6,381 bases of DNA. It comes from Bacteroidota bacterium. GTDB taxonomy: Bacteria; Bacteroidota; Bacteroidia; Flavobacteriales; Weeksellaceae. The position numbers were made by a program, and so were the translations under genes. Below the pieces are notes generated by a model, which was given only the letters and a program-made list of their open reading frames with translations, was not told the DNA's origin and ran no database searches. Below, one piece after another: positions 1 to 5,818 of the stretch. Every line of letters begins with the position of its first letter. Positions within the stretch are counted from its first letter, which is position 1. The stretch covers positions 1 to 6,381 of the forward strand of contig JAEXBA010000075.1 in the NCBI GenBank assembly GCA_023457935.1. Reading direction: 5' to 3'.

Positions 1-24
1 TCACATTCTCATATTATCACATTC
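1..24. repeat. Degenerate 8-bp tandem repeat at left window edge
   Basis: Three consecutive 8-mers are visible: TCACATTC (1-8), TCATATTA (9-16) and TCACATTC (17-24), with consensus TCAyATTm. The first and third are identical. The array is cut by the window edge, so its full length is unknown. It lies just upstream of the rpsP promoter. On the minus strand every unit contains TGA. Short arrays of this kind in intergenic DNA are compatible with a flavobacterial genome; no function is assigned. Confidence 0.5.
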
Positions 25-36
25 AAAAATTTTTCC

Positions 37-44
37 TATTTTTG
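37..44 (+). promoter_or_regulatory. rpsP promoter -7 element (TATTTTTG)
   Basis: TATTTTTG matches the Bacteroidota -7 consensus TAnnTTTG exactly. Placing the element at -11 to -4 puts transcription start near 48 and gives a leader of about 45 nt before the rpsP ATG. No TTG -33 element is visible at the usual 17-23 bp upstream. The leader contains a small hairpin, GGGA (65-68) pairing with TCCC (74-77). No Shine-Dalgarno sequence precedes the ATG, which is normal for this phylum. Confidence 0.6.
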
Positions 45-92
45 CACTCTCAAAATAATTAACCGGGACGAGTTCCCAAAACTTTAAACAAT

Positions 93-716
93 ATGTCAGT
101 AAAAATCAGATTACAAAGACACGGTAAAAAAGGGAAGCCTTTTTTCCACATCGTGGTTGCAGATTCAAGAGCTAGAAGAGATGGTAGATTCATCGAAAAA
201 CTTGGAATCTATAACCCAATCACCAATCCTGCAACAATCGAGTTGAACGTGGATTCTGCTGTTCAGTGGCTGAACAACGGTGCACAGCCAACCGATACTG
301 CAAGAGCGATCCTTTCTTACAAAGGTGCGCTTTACAAGAAACACCTTCAGGGTGGCGTTGCAAAAGGTGCTTTCGACGAAGCTGAAGCTGAAAAAAGATT
401 CAATGCTTGGTTGGAAAACAAAGAAAAAGCAGTATCAGGAAAAGTAGAAGGTTTGGCAACTGCGAAAGCGGACGCTAAAAAAGCTGCTCTTGAAGCTGAA
501 ACTAAGAAAAATCAGGAAAGAATCGACGCTCAGAATGCACTTCTTGCTGAAGCTAAAGCTGCTGAAGAGGCTGCAAATGCTCCTGCTGAAGAAGCAACTG
601 CTGAAGTTGACGGTGAAGCTTCTCCTGCAATTGGCGGAAACGAAGAGCCAATCGCTGAAAAAGCAGAAGAAACTCCGGCTGCAGAAGCTGAAGGAACTGA
701 AGAAGCTCAGGCATAA
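93..716 (+). CDS. rpsP: 30S ribosomal protein bS16 with long acidic C-terminal tail
   Basis: This encodes bS16, a small-subunit protein that binds 16S rRNA in the body of the 30S particle and is needed early in assembly. The N-terminal part (about residues 1-85) is the classic S16 fold, beginning MSVKIRLQRHGKKGKPFFHIVVADSR and continuing with RDGRFIEKLGIYNP; the run LNVDSAVQWLNNGAQPTDTA is also typical. The family core is only about 80-90 residues, yet this protein has 207. Residues from about 100 onward form a Lys/Ala/Glu-rich, then Ala/Glu-rich low-complexity tail ending EEAQA, probably helical or disordered. Extended S16 tails are known in Bacteroidota, so this is not a fusion artefact. 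The ATG at 93 starts exactly at the conserved N-terminus. It is followed by a terminator and then rimM, a conserved partner in ribosome maturation. Confidence 0.97.
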   Translation: MSVKIRLQRHGKKGKPFFHIVVADSRARRDGRFIEKLGIYNPITNPATIELNVDSAVQWLNNGAQPTDTARAILSYKGALYKKHLQGGVAKGAFDEAEAEKRFNAWLENKEKAVSGKVEGLATAKADAKKAALEAETKKNQERIDAQNALLAEAKAAEEAANAPAEEATAEVDGEASPAIGGNEEPIAEKAEETPAAEAEGTEEAQA

Positions 717-742
717 TTCAGCAAATTCTTTTTTCAAAACAC

Positions 743-772
743 AGGACGTTCAATATTTTGGACGTCTTTTTT
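743..772 (+). terminator. Intrinsic terminator after rpsP
   Basis: GACGT (745-749) pairs with ACGTC (762-766), extended by a G-U pair (744/767) and an A-T pair (743/768). The stem is followed directly by a run of T residues. It begins 26 bp after the rpsP stop and would end most rpsP transcripts before rimM. The right arm of the stem overlaps the region where a -33 element for rimM would lie. Confidence 0.65.
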
Positions 773-785
773 ATTTTCAGAATTT

Positions 786-793
786 TATCTTTG
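786..793 (+). promoter_or_regulatory. rimM promoter -7 element (TATCTTTG), leaderless geometry
   Basis: TATCTTTG is an exact TAnnTTTG match. Only four bases, CAGT, separate it from the rimM ATG at 798, so the expected transcription start falls at about 797-798. The mRNA would have no 5' leader, or a single base. The nearest TTG that could serve as -33 is at 758-760, a spacing of 25 bp, slightly longer than usual. Confidence 0.55.
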
Positions 794-797
794 CAGT

Positions 798-1340
798 ATG
801 AATAAGAACGAATGCTATTATCTGGGAAAAATTACCAGAACTCACGGACTCGCGGGAAATGTTATTCTGAAACTCGATACCGATCAGCCGGACTTTTATA
901 ATAAACTGGAAGGAATTTTTATTGAAATCAATGGTCTTCTGGTTCCTTTTTTCGTGGAAAAGCAGCAGTGGAGCAAGGATAATTCAAAAATAATTTCTTT
1001 TAAAAATGCAACGCTTCAGATGGCGGAGCAAACGGTTGGGAAAAATGTTTTCCTTCCGCTTTCCACACTTCCGGAGCTGAAAGGAAATCAGTTTTACTAC
1101 CATGAAGTAACAGGGTTTGAAATTCAGGATTCCGACGGGACTTCGGCAGGAATCATTAAAGAAGTGAACGACAATGCGCCGCAGCATTATTTCGTTTTGA
1201 ACCTCGACGGAAAAGAAGTGATTGTTCCTGTTATCAAAGACTGGATTCTGGAAGTTGACCGCGGAAAGAAACTGATCAGAATGGAACTGCCCGACGGTTT
1301 GCTTGACGTTTTTCTGAAACCGCAGGTGAACGACGAATAA
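798..1340 (+). CDS. rimM: Ribosome maturation factor RimM
   Basis: RimM is a cytoplasmic assembly factor that binds uS19 and helps mature the 30S head and process 16S rRNA. The protein has 180 residues, near the family's usual length of about 170-180. The N-terminal RimM barrel opens with YLGKITRTHGLAGNVILKLDTD, containing the family signature around HGLxGxV. The C-terminal PRC-barrel-like half starts near residue 98 (YYHEVTGFEI), contains AGIIKEVNDNAPQHYFVL, and ends with VPVIKDWILEVD and the conserved ELPDGLLDVF. The start at 798 places the signature at the expected distance from the N-terminus. In many bacteria rimM sits in rpsP-rimM-trmD-rplS; here only rpsP and rimM are kept together, and asnS follows. 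A terminator lies on each side and a promoter abuts the start codon, so it is probably a single-gene transcript. Confidence 0.96.
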   Translation: MNKNECYYLGKITRTHGLAGNVILKLDTDQPDFYNKLEGIFIEINGLLVPFFVEKQQWSKDNSKIISFKNATLQMAEQTVGKNVFLPLSTLPELKGNQFYYHEVTGFEIQDSDGTSAGIIKEVNDNAPQHYFVLNLDGKEVIVPVIKDWILEVDRGKKLIRMELPDGLLDVFLKPQVNDE

Positions 1341-1345
1341 AAAAC

Positions 1346-1380
1346 AAAGGATTTCAAAACATTTTAAATCCTTTTCTTTT
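1346..1380 (+). terminator. Intrinsic terminator after rimM
   Basis: AAAGGATTT (1346-1354) is perfectly complementary to AAATCCTTT (1366-1374), a 9-bp stem with an 11-nt loop, followed by T-rich sequence. It begins 6 bp after the rimM stop codon. The stem is mostly A-T, so strength is uncertain, but position and shape fit a terminator separating rimM from asnS. Confidence 0.6.
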
Positions 1381-1416
1381 GAATAGGAATACAGCAAAAA
1401 TTACACCAAAAATCCG

Positions 1417-1424
1417 TAAATTTG
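1417..1424 (+). promoter_or_regulatory. asnS promoter -7 element (TAAATTTG)
   Basis: TAAATTTG is an exact TAnnTTTG match. It predicts transcription start near 1428 and a leader of about 18 nt. No convincing TTG -33 element is seen at the usual spacing. The element overlaps the in-frame TTG at 1422, which argues that this TTG is not the translation start of asnS. Confidence 0.55.
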
Positions 1425-1445
1425 CCGCTTATCAGATGTAATGTA

Positions 1446-2894
1446 ATGGAAAGAAAGACGATAAAAAATCTGCTTGCAGATTATAAAAAACTGCTTCATC
1501 ACGATATCACCGTTCAGGGTTGGGTAAGGGCTTTCCGCTCCAACCGTTTTATAGCGCTGAACGACGGTTCTACCATCGAAAACCTCCAGGTGGTGGTAGA
1601 TTTTGAGAATTTTGATGAAGCTACAATTAAAAATATCAAAACTGCTTCTTCACTGAAGATTACCGGTGAAGTGGTGGAAAGTCAGGGCGCCGGACAGAGC
1701 ATTGAAATTCTTGCAAAGAAAATTCAGGTTCTAGGTGACAACTTTTCTGAAGAAATGGAGAAAACGGTTCTTCAGCCAAAAAAACATTCACTGGAAGTAC
1801 TGCGCGATCAGGCACATTTACGGTTCAGAACCAATCTTTTCGGAGCGGTTTTCAGAGCGAGAAGTGCGGTGAGTTTTGCAATACATGAATTCTTTAATAA
1901 AAACGATTTCTTTTACATCAATACGCCGATAATTACCGGGGCTGATGCAGAAGGAGCCGGCGAAATGTTCGGAGTTACAAATTTTGATCTGAATGAAATT
2001 CCGCGTGATGAAGTTGGTGAAATTGATTTTGCACAGGATTTCTTCGGGAAGAAAACCAATCTTACGGTTTCCGGACAGCTTGAAGCTGAAACAGCGGCAA
2101 TGGGATTGGGAAGAGTCTACACATTCGGACCGACTTTCCGAGCAGAAAACTCCAACACAACGCGTCACCTTGCAGAATTCTGGATGGTGGAGCCGGAAGT
2201 GGCATTTAATAATCTGGAAGACAATATTGATCTGGCCGAGGATTTTCTGAAATACGTTATTCAGTATGTTCTGGATAACTGTAAGGAAGATCTGGCTTTC
2301 CTGGACAAGCGTTTTGCAGAAGAACAGAAAACAAAACCGGAAAAAGACCGAGCCAAAGAAGGCCTTATTGAAAAGCTGGAAAATATTATCAAAAAGCGTT
2401 TCAAAAGAGTTTCGTATACAGAAGCGATAGAAATTCTGATGAATTCAAAGGAAAACAAAAAAGGAAAATTCCAGTTTCCGGTTGAAAACTGGGGCGTTGA
2501 TTTACAGTCGGAACACGAACGGTTCCTTGTTGAAAAACATTTTGAGACACCCGTTGTCCTGTTTGATTATCCAAAGGAAATCAAGGCATTTTACATGCGT
2601 CTGAATGAAGACAATAAAACGGTTGCCGCGATGGACGTTCTTTTCCCGGGAATCGGTGAAATCATCGGCGGTTCGCAGAGAGAAGAGAGAATAGATGTAC
2701 TGAAACAGAAGATGAGTGATATGCATGTTGACGAACATGAACTGTGGTGGTATCTTGATACCAGAAAATTCGGTTCGGTTCCGCATGCTGGTTTTGGTTT
2801 AGGTTTGGAAAGACTGGTTCTTTTTGTAACGGGTATGACGAACATCCGCGATGTCATTCCGTTCCCGAGAACCCCGAAGAACGCTGAGTTTTAA
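1446..2894 (+). CDS. asnS: Asparagine--tRNA ligase (AsnRS, class IIb)
   Basis: AsnRS activates asparagine with ATP and charges tRNA(Asn) in the cytoplasm. The N-terminal OB-fold anticodon-binding domain is visible at about residues 20-110 (ITVQGWVRAFRSNRFIALNDGS). The class II catalytic domain follows: the motif 1 region (INTPIITGADAEGAGEMF), motif 2 at residues 227-245 (FGPTFRAENSNTTRHLAEF, with R232 as the expected ATP-contacting arginine) and motif 3 at 451-456 (GLGLER, with R456). The protein ends DVIPFPRTPKNAEF, as is typical of AsnRS. With the ATG at 1446 it has 482 residues, slightly longer than the enterobacterial enzyme (about 466) because of a Lys/Glu-rich stretch between motifs 2 and 3. 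A TTG at 1422 would add eight residues (MPLIRCNV), but it lies inside the promoter element, so I prefer 1446. rpoN follows after 91 bp. Confidence 0.97.
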   Translation: MERKTIKNLLADYKKLLHHDITVQGWVRAFRSNRFIALNDGSTIENLQVVVDFENFDEATIKNIKTASSLKITGEVVESQGAGQSIEILAKKIQVLGDNFSEEMEKTVLQPKKHSLEVLRDQAHLRFRTNLFGAVFRARSAVSFAIHEFFNKNDFFYINTPIITGADAEGAGEMFGVTNFDLNEIPRDEVGEIDFAQDFFGKKTNLTVSGQLEAETAAMGLGRVYTFGPTFRAENSNTTRHLAEFWMVEPEVAFNNLEDNIDLAEDFLKYVIQYVLDNCKEDLAFLDKRFAEEQKTKPEKDRAKEGLIEKLENIIKKRFKRVSYTEAIEILMNSKENKKGKFQFPVENWGVDLQSEHERFLVEKHFETPVVLFDYPKEIKAFYMRLNEDNKTVAAMDVLFPGIGEIIGGSQREERIDVLKQKMSDMHVDEHELWWYLDTRKFGSVPHAGFGLGLERLVLFVTGMTNIRDVIPFPRTPKNAEF

Positions 2895-2949
2895 CAAAAT
2901 TTTATAATTTTTTTACCTAAATTTATAAGCAAGAGCGCCCCAATTCAGC

Positions 2950-2957
2950 TATTTTTG
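2950..2957 (+). promoter_or_regulatory. rpoN promoter -7 element (TATTTTTG)
   Basis: TATTTTTG matches TAnnTTTG exactly and predicts a start near 2961, leaving about a 25-nt leader before the rpoN ATG. The leader is purine-rich (GAGAAAAGAG just before the start) but has no clear Shine-Dalgarno sequence. No TTG is present at the normal -33 spacing. Confidence 0.55.
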
Positions 2958-2985
2958 TGCTTAAGAAGATTATAGAGAAAAGAGT

Positions 2986-4446
2986 ATGCTGAAACAACAC
3001 CTCCAAATGAAACTTGGGCAGAAACTTGCCCCGCAACAGATTCAACTGATGAAGCTTATTCAGCTGCATACGCTTGAATTTGAAGAAGAGCTGGAGCGTG
3101 AACTCGAAGAAAATCCGGCTTTGGAAAGAGCGGAGGAAAACAACGAAGACAGCTACGACGATGCTCCAAGCGAATACGAAGATGAAGGCAACGAATCCAT
3201 CGACACGGATTTTGATGTGGATGAATACATTTTTGATGACGAACCTTCCTATAAAACCGCATCAAGCAATTATTCCGCAGATGATGAAGAATTCGACAAT
3301 CAGTCGCTTTTAACGGAAGGGCAGTCACTTTACGAATATCTTCTTGAACAGATCAACCTCATTAATATTGACGAAGAAGATCTTAAAATTGCCGAATACA
3401 TCATCGGAAATCTTGATACCGACGGATATCTTCGCCGTGAAACTAAGTCTTTAGTTGATGATCTTGCGTTTTCTCAGGGAATCTATACTACAAAAGAAAA
3501 GGTAGAGGATATTCTTGAAAACTACATTCAGAAGCTGGATCCGCCAGGAGTTGGCGCCCGCGGACTTCAGGAATGCCTGTTACTTCAGATTGAGAAGAAA
3601 GTAACTTCGGACAAAGCTATTTCTTTGGCTGCCAATATTCTGCGTTTTCAGTTTGATGCGCTCACGAATAAGCATTACAACAAGATCATGCAGAAGTATG
3701 ATGTGGAAGAAGAAGATCTTAAAGATGCACTGGAGGAAATTTCCAAACTTTCTCCAAAGGTTGGCGGCAACTTCGATACACAGACTATTACCATCAATCA
3801 GGAAATTATTCCCGATTTTGCCATTCAGGTGAAAGACGGACAGGTAGTTCCTTTGCTGAACAGCAAAAACGCTCCTACTTTAAGGGTTTCGGAAGAATAT
3901 AAAGATATTCTTACCACTTATTCTCACGATAAAAATTCTGCGGAACACAAGCAGGCAGCACTTTTCATCAAACAGAAACTGGATGCAGCAAAGTGGTATA
4001 TTGATGCTATTAATCAGCGTCAGAATACGCTTCTGCAGACGATTACGGCAATTGTAAAGCTTCAGAAAGAATATTTCCTTACCGGTGACGATAAATCCCT
4101 GAAACCGATGATTCTGAAAGACGTTGCAGATATTACCGGTTTTGATATTTCCACAATTTCACGTGTGGTAAAAAGCAAATATGCCGATACTCCTAACGGA
4201 ATCGTTCTTTTAAAAGATCTGTTCTCCGATTCATTAACCAATGATGACGGTGAAGAAGTTTCAACCAAAGAAATAAAACAGCATCTTCAGGAAGCCATTG
4301 ACCGTGAGAATAAGAGAAAACCTTATACTGATGATGCTCTTGTCGGAATTCTGAAAGAAAAAGGATACAACATCGCGAGAAGAACCATTGCAAAATACCG
4401 CGAACAGCTCAGTATTCCGGTAGCACGGCTCAGAAAAGAACTATAA
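2986..4446 (+). CDS. rpoN: RNA polymerase sigma-54 factor RpoN
   Basis: Sigma-54 directs core RNA polymerase to -24/-12 promoters and needs AAA+ enhancer-binding activators to open them. All regions are visible in the 486 residues. Region I (1-47) is Gln/Leu-rich (LKQHLQMKLGQKLAPQQIQLMKLIQL) and is the activator-responsive part. Region II (about 48-110) is a very acidic linker rich in Asp and Glu. The core-binding domain holds GNLDTDGYL (141-149) and DPPGVGAR (185-192). The helix-turn-helix lies at about 377-399 (LKDVADITGFDISTISRVV). The RpoN box ARRTIAKYRE (464-473) matches the canonical box except for Ile in place of Val, and reads the -24 element. No activator gene is present in the window. 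It follows asnS with its own promoter and ends at a strong palindromic terminator shared with a convergent gene pair. Confidence 0.98.
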   Translation: MLKQHLQMKLGQKLAPQQIQLMKLIQLHTLEFEEELERELEENPALERAEENNEDSYDDAPSEYEDEGNESIDTDFDVDEYIFDDEPSYKTASSNYSADDEEFDNQSLLTEGQSLYEYLLEQINLINIDEEDLKIAEYIIGNLDTDGYLRRETKSLVDDLAFSQGIYTTKEKVEDILENYIQKLDPPGVGARGLQECLLLQIEKKVTSDKAISLAANILRFQFDALTNKHYNKIMQKYDVEEEDLKDALEEISKLSPKVGGNFDTQTITINQEIIPDFAIQVKDGQVVPLLNSKNAPTLRVSEEYKDILTTYSHDKNSAEHKQAALFIKQKLDAAKWYIDAINQRQNTLLQTITAIVKLQKEYFLTGDDKSLKPMILKDVADITGFDISTISRVVKSKYADTPNGIVLLKDLFSDSLTNDDGEEVSTKEIKQHLQEAIDRENKRKPYTDDALVGILKEKGYNIARRTIAKYREQLSIPVARLRKEL

Positions 4447-4454
4447 AAAATAAG

Positions 4455-4482
4455 AAATCCGGAAAATTTTCCGGATTTTTTT
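4455..4482. terminator. Perfect palindromic terminator between rpoN and the convergent pair
   Basis: Positions 4455-4478 form a perfect 24-nt inverted repeat: half-site AAATCCGGAAAA, then its exact complement. On the plus strand a run of seven T residues follows the CCGG arm, a textbook intrinsic terminator 8 bp after the rpoN stop. On the minus strand the T tract is interrupted by a C but continues with six T residues, so it may also stop transcripts of the convergent sigma-factor pair, whose last gene ends at 4545. Confidence 0.85.
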
Positions 4483-4503
4483 ATTCAGTAAAGACTTACT
4501 TTC

Positions 4504-4552
4504 CATAACTCATAACTCATAACTCATAACTCATAACTCATCATTCATAACT
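4504..4552. repeat. 7-bp tandem repeat (CATAACT)n, seven units
   Basis: Five perfect copies of CATAACT run from 4504 to 4538, followed by one diverged unit (CATCATT, 4539-4545) and one further perfect unit (4546-4552). The last unit overlaps the 3' end of the minus-strand membrane protein gene and supplies its stop codon: GAG TTA TGA on the minus strand. Each unit contains TAA on the plus strand and, across the unit junction, TGA on the minus strand. Because 7 is not a multiple of 3, the array stops translation in all six frames. The copy number could vary by replication slippage. Confidence 0.9.
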
Positions 4553-5225
4553 CCTGCTCGCTTTCCTCAATCTCTTTCAGCTGCTTCAGGTTTCTTCCCA
4601 AACGCCCAACCAAAATTCCGTAAACTACACGGTAATACAGCCAGATCAGCGCGATGCTCAGAAGTAAGGTGATGACAATTCCGGTAACAAATCCGATCAG
4701 CGTCGGATTGTTCAGGTGAACATCCTGAGCAGACAGCGTATTGAATACAAACATTGTCAGCACGACGGTAAAAACTACCAATAATGCAATATTGGTGAAA
4801 ATAAAAGCGTTCACCACTTTCCGGAACCGCACAATCTGAAGAATAAATTTCTTGAGGTTCGATTCTACATGAATTTTCCGGTAACTACGGTAGAAAATAA
4901 CCACAAAGAACGCTGTAACCAACAAACTGATCATTTTGAGTGCGAAGTAAAGATGCTCAAAATCCATCACCAGTTTGTCTGTTCTCTTGACGCCGATTTT
5001 TTCAAGAATTCTGATAAAGCTGCTGCCGTCGTCACCGTTCAGAATGTAATAAACGGTAATCCCAAGAAAAAACAGGAATTCCGCTACACTGATCCAGAAA
5101 ATATATTTCACGTAATTACGCGATCTGCTGTTCAGCATTTCCAGAATATCCGAACTTCCGTATTTGGGTTTCACCGGCGTTTCCTGCCAGGTTTTTTTCA
5201 GACTGTCAATATCGAAATCAGGCAT
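4545..5225 (-). CDS. Four-helix membrane protein, translationally coupled to ECF sigma factor
   Basis: Function is not known. The 226-residue protein starts with a soluble segment (DIDSLKKTWQETPVKPKYGSS, then DILEMLNSRSRNYVKY) and then has four hydrophobic segments at about 41-62, 92-113, 139-162 and 175-198. It ends in a charged tail (NLKQLKEIEESEQEL). A positively charged stretch (RSYRKIHVESNLKK) follows helix 2, suggesting a cytoplasmic loop. No signal peptide, enzyme motif or zinc-binding anti-sigma motif is seen. The ATG overlaps the end of the sigma gene by 8 nt (ATGCCTGA), so the two are co-transcribed and probably translationally coupled. This arrangement is typical of anti-sigma factors, which makes a membrane-bound sigma regulator a reasonable inference, with the N-terminal LKKTW segment as the possible sigma contact. 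From memory, similar flavobacterial proteins have carried unreliable enzyme names such as carotene monooxygenase; I would not transfer that label. Confidence 0.9.
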   Translation of the reverse strand: MPDFDIDSLKKTWQETPVKPKYGSSDILEMLNSRSRNYVKYIFWISVAEFLFFLGITVYYILNGDDGSSFIRILEKIGVKRTDKLVMDFEHLYFALKMISLLVTAFFVVIFYRSYRKIHVESNLKKFILQIVRFRKVVNAFIFTNIALLVVFTVVLTMFVFNTLSAQDVHLNNPTLIGFVTGIVITLLLSIALIWLYYRVVYGILVGRLGRNLKQLKEIEESEQEL

Positions 5226-5712
5226 GTTTTTCCATCAGTTCTTTTAAGGTCTTTTTCAGACGGTTCATTTTCACTCGCGCGTTCACTTCGGTAATTCCGA
5301 GGTTTTCGGCGATATCACGGTACGGCAGATCGTCCAGATACATCATTACAATAGCTCTTTCAACCTGCGGAAGCATTTTTACCACTTTATACAGCAGCGC
5401 AATCTGCATCTGTTTTTCATCATCATCTTCCACAAAATCTTTGTAGTGGAAGTCCATCAGTTCGTCCGTTTGCGGAGATTTGGTTTTCTTGCGGAAGAGT
5501 GTAATGGCAGTATTCAATGCCACGCGGTACATCCAGGTCGAAATCTTCGAGTCTCCTTTAAATGTGTCGTAGCTTCGCCATAATTGTAACACGATTTCCT
5601 GAAAAAGATCCTGCTCATCTTCCAGAGTATTGGTATAAAGCCGCGAAACCTTGATAATCAGGCCCTGATTATCTTTTACCAGCTGAGCAAATTCCTTTTC
5701 GCGCGTAACCAA
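5218..5712 (-). CDS. ECF-family RNA polymerase sigma factor (sigma-70 family), TTG start
   Basis: This is a 164-residue two-domain extracytoplasmic-function sigma factor, near the usual length for such proteins. Sigma region 2 spans about residues 10-75: EDEQDLFQEIVLQLWRSYDT is region 2.1-2.2, which contacts core polymerase, and STWMYRVALNTAITLFRKK is the region 2.3-2.4 part that melts and reads the -10. An acidic linker (DFVEDDDEK) leads to region 4 at about 113-157, with LPQVERAIVMMYLDDLPYRDIAENLGITEVNARVKMNRLKKTL forming the -35-reading helix-turn-helix. The start must be TTG at 5712-5710: a stop lies in frame two codons upstream and the next Met is residue 61, inside region 2. It is the first gene of a pair with the overlapping membrane protein. 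No SusC/D genes are adjacent, so I see no sign of a carbohydrate-uptake switch. Its stimulus is not evident. Confidence 0.94.
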   Translation of the reverse strand: MVTREKEFAQLVKDNQGLIIKVSRLYTNTLEDEQDLFQEIVLQLWRSYDTFKGDSKISTWMYRVALNTAITLFRKKTKSPQTDELMDFHYKDFVEDDDEKQMQIALLYKVVKMLPQVERAIVMMYLDDLPYRDIAENLGITEVNARVKMNRLKKTLKELMEKHA

Positions 5713-5818
5713 TTTTCAATTTTTTCAGCACGAAAATAAACATTTGGGCTCACATTTAGATCTTTACTAAGAAAATAATCTTTTTTTTGGCGCACATTTC
5801 CGGCTGTCACTACTCGCT

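Noticed and set aside
435..801. Overlapping open frames on both strands across the rpsP tail
   Set aside because: The repetitive Ala/Glu/Lys codons of the rpsP tail keep other frames open; their peptides are Phe/Ser- or Leu/Lys-biased low complexity with no domain.
1422..1445. Eight-residue N-terminal extension of asnS from a TTG codon (MPLIRCNV)
   Set aside because: The TTG is part of the TAAATTTG promoter element, and the ATG at 1446 gives the normal AsnRS N-terminus and length.
2896..2914. AAAATT/AATTTT hairpin followed by T residues as an asnS terminator
   Set aside because: The stem is only six A-T pairs with a 4-nt loop, too weak to call in AT-rich DNA.
4869..5294. 141-codon plus-strand frame opposite the sigma/membrane protein genes
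   Set aside because: It is antisense to two well-supported genes, has no recognisable domain and lacks a promoter.
5788..5810. Possible sigma-54 (-24/-12) promoter at TTGGCGCACA upstream of rnpB
   Set aside because: The GG is present but there is no GC at the required distance in a TTGC context, on either strand.
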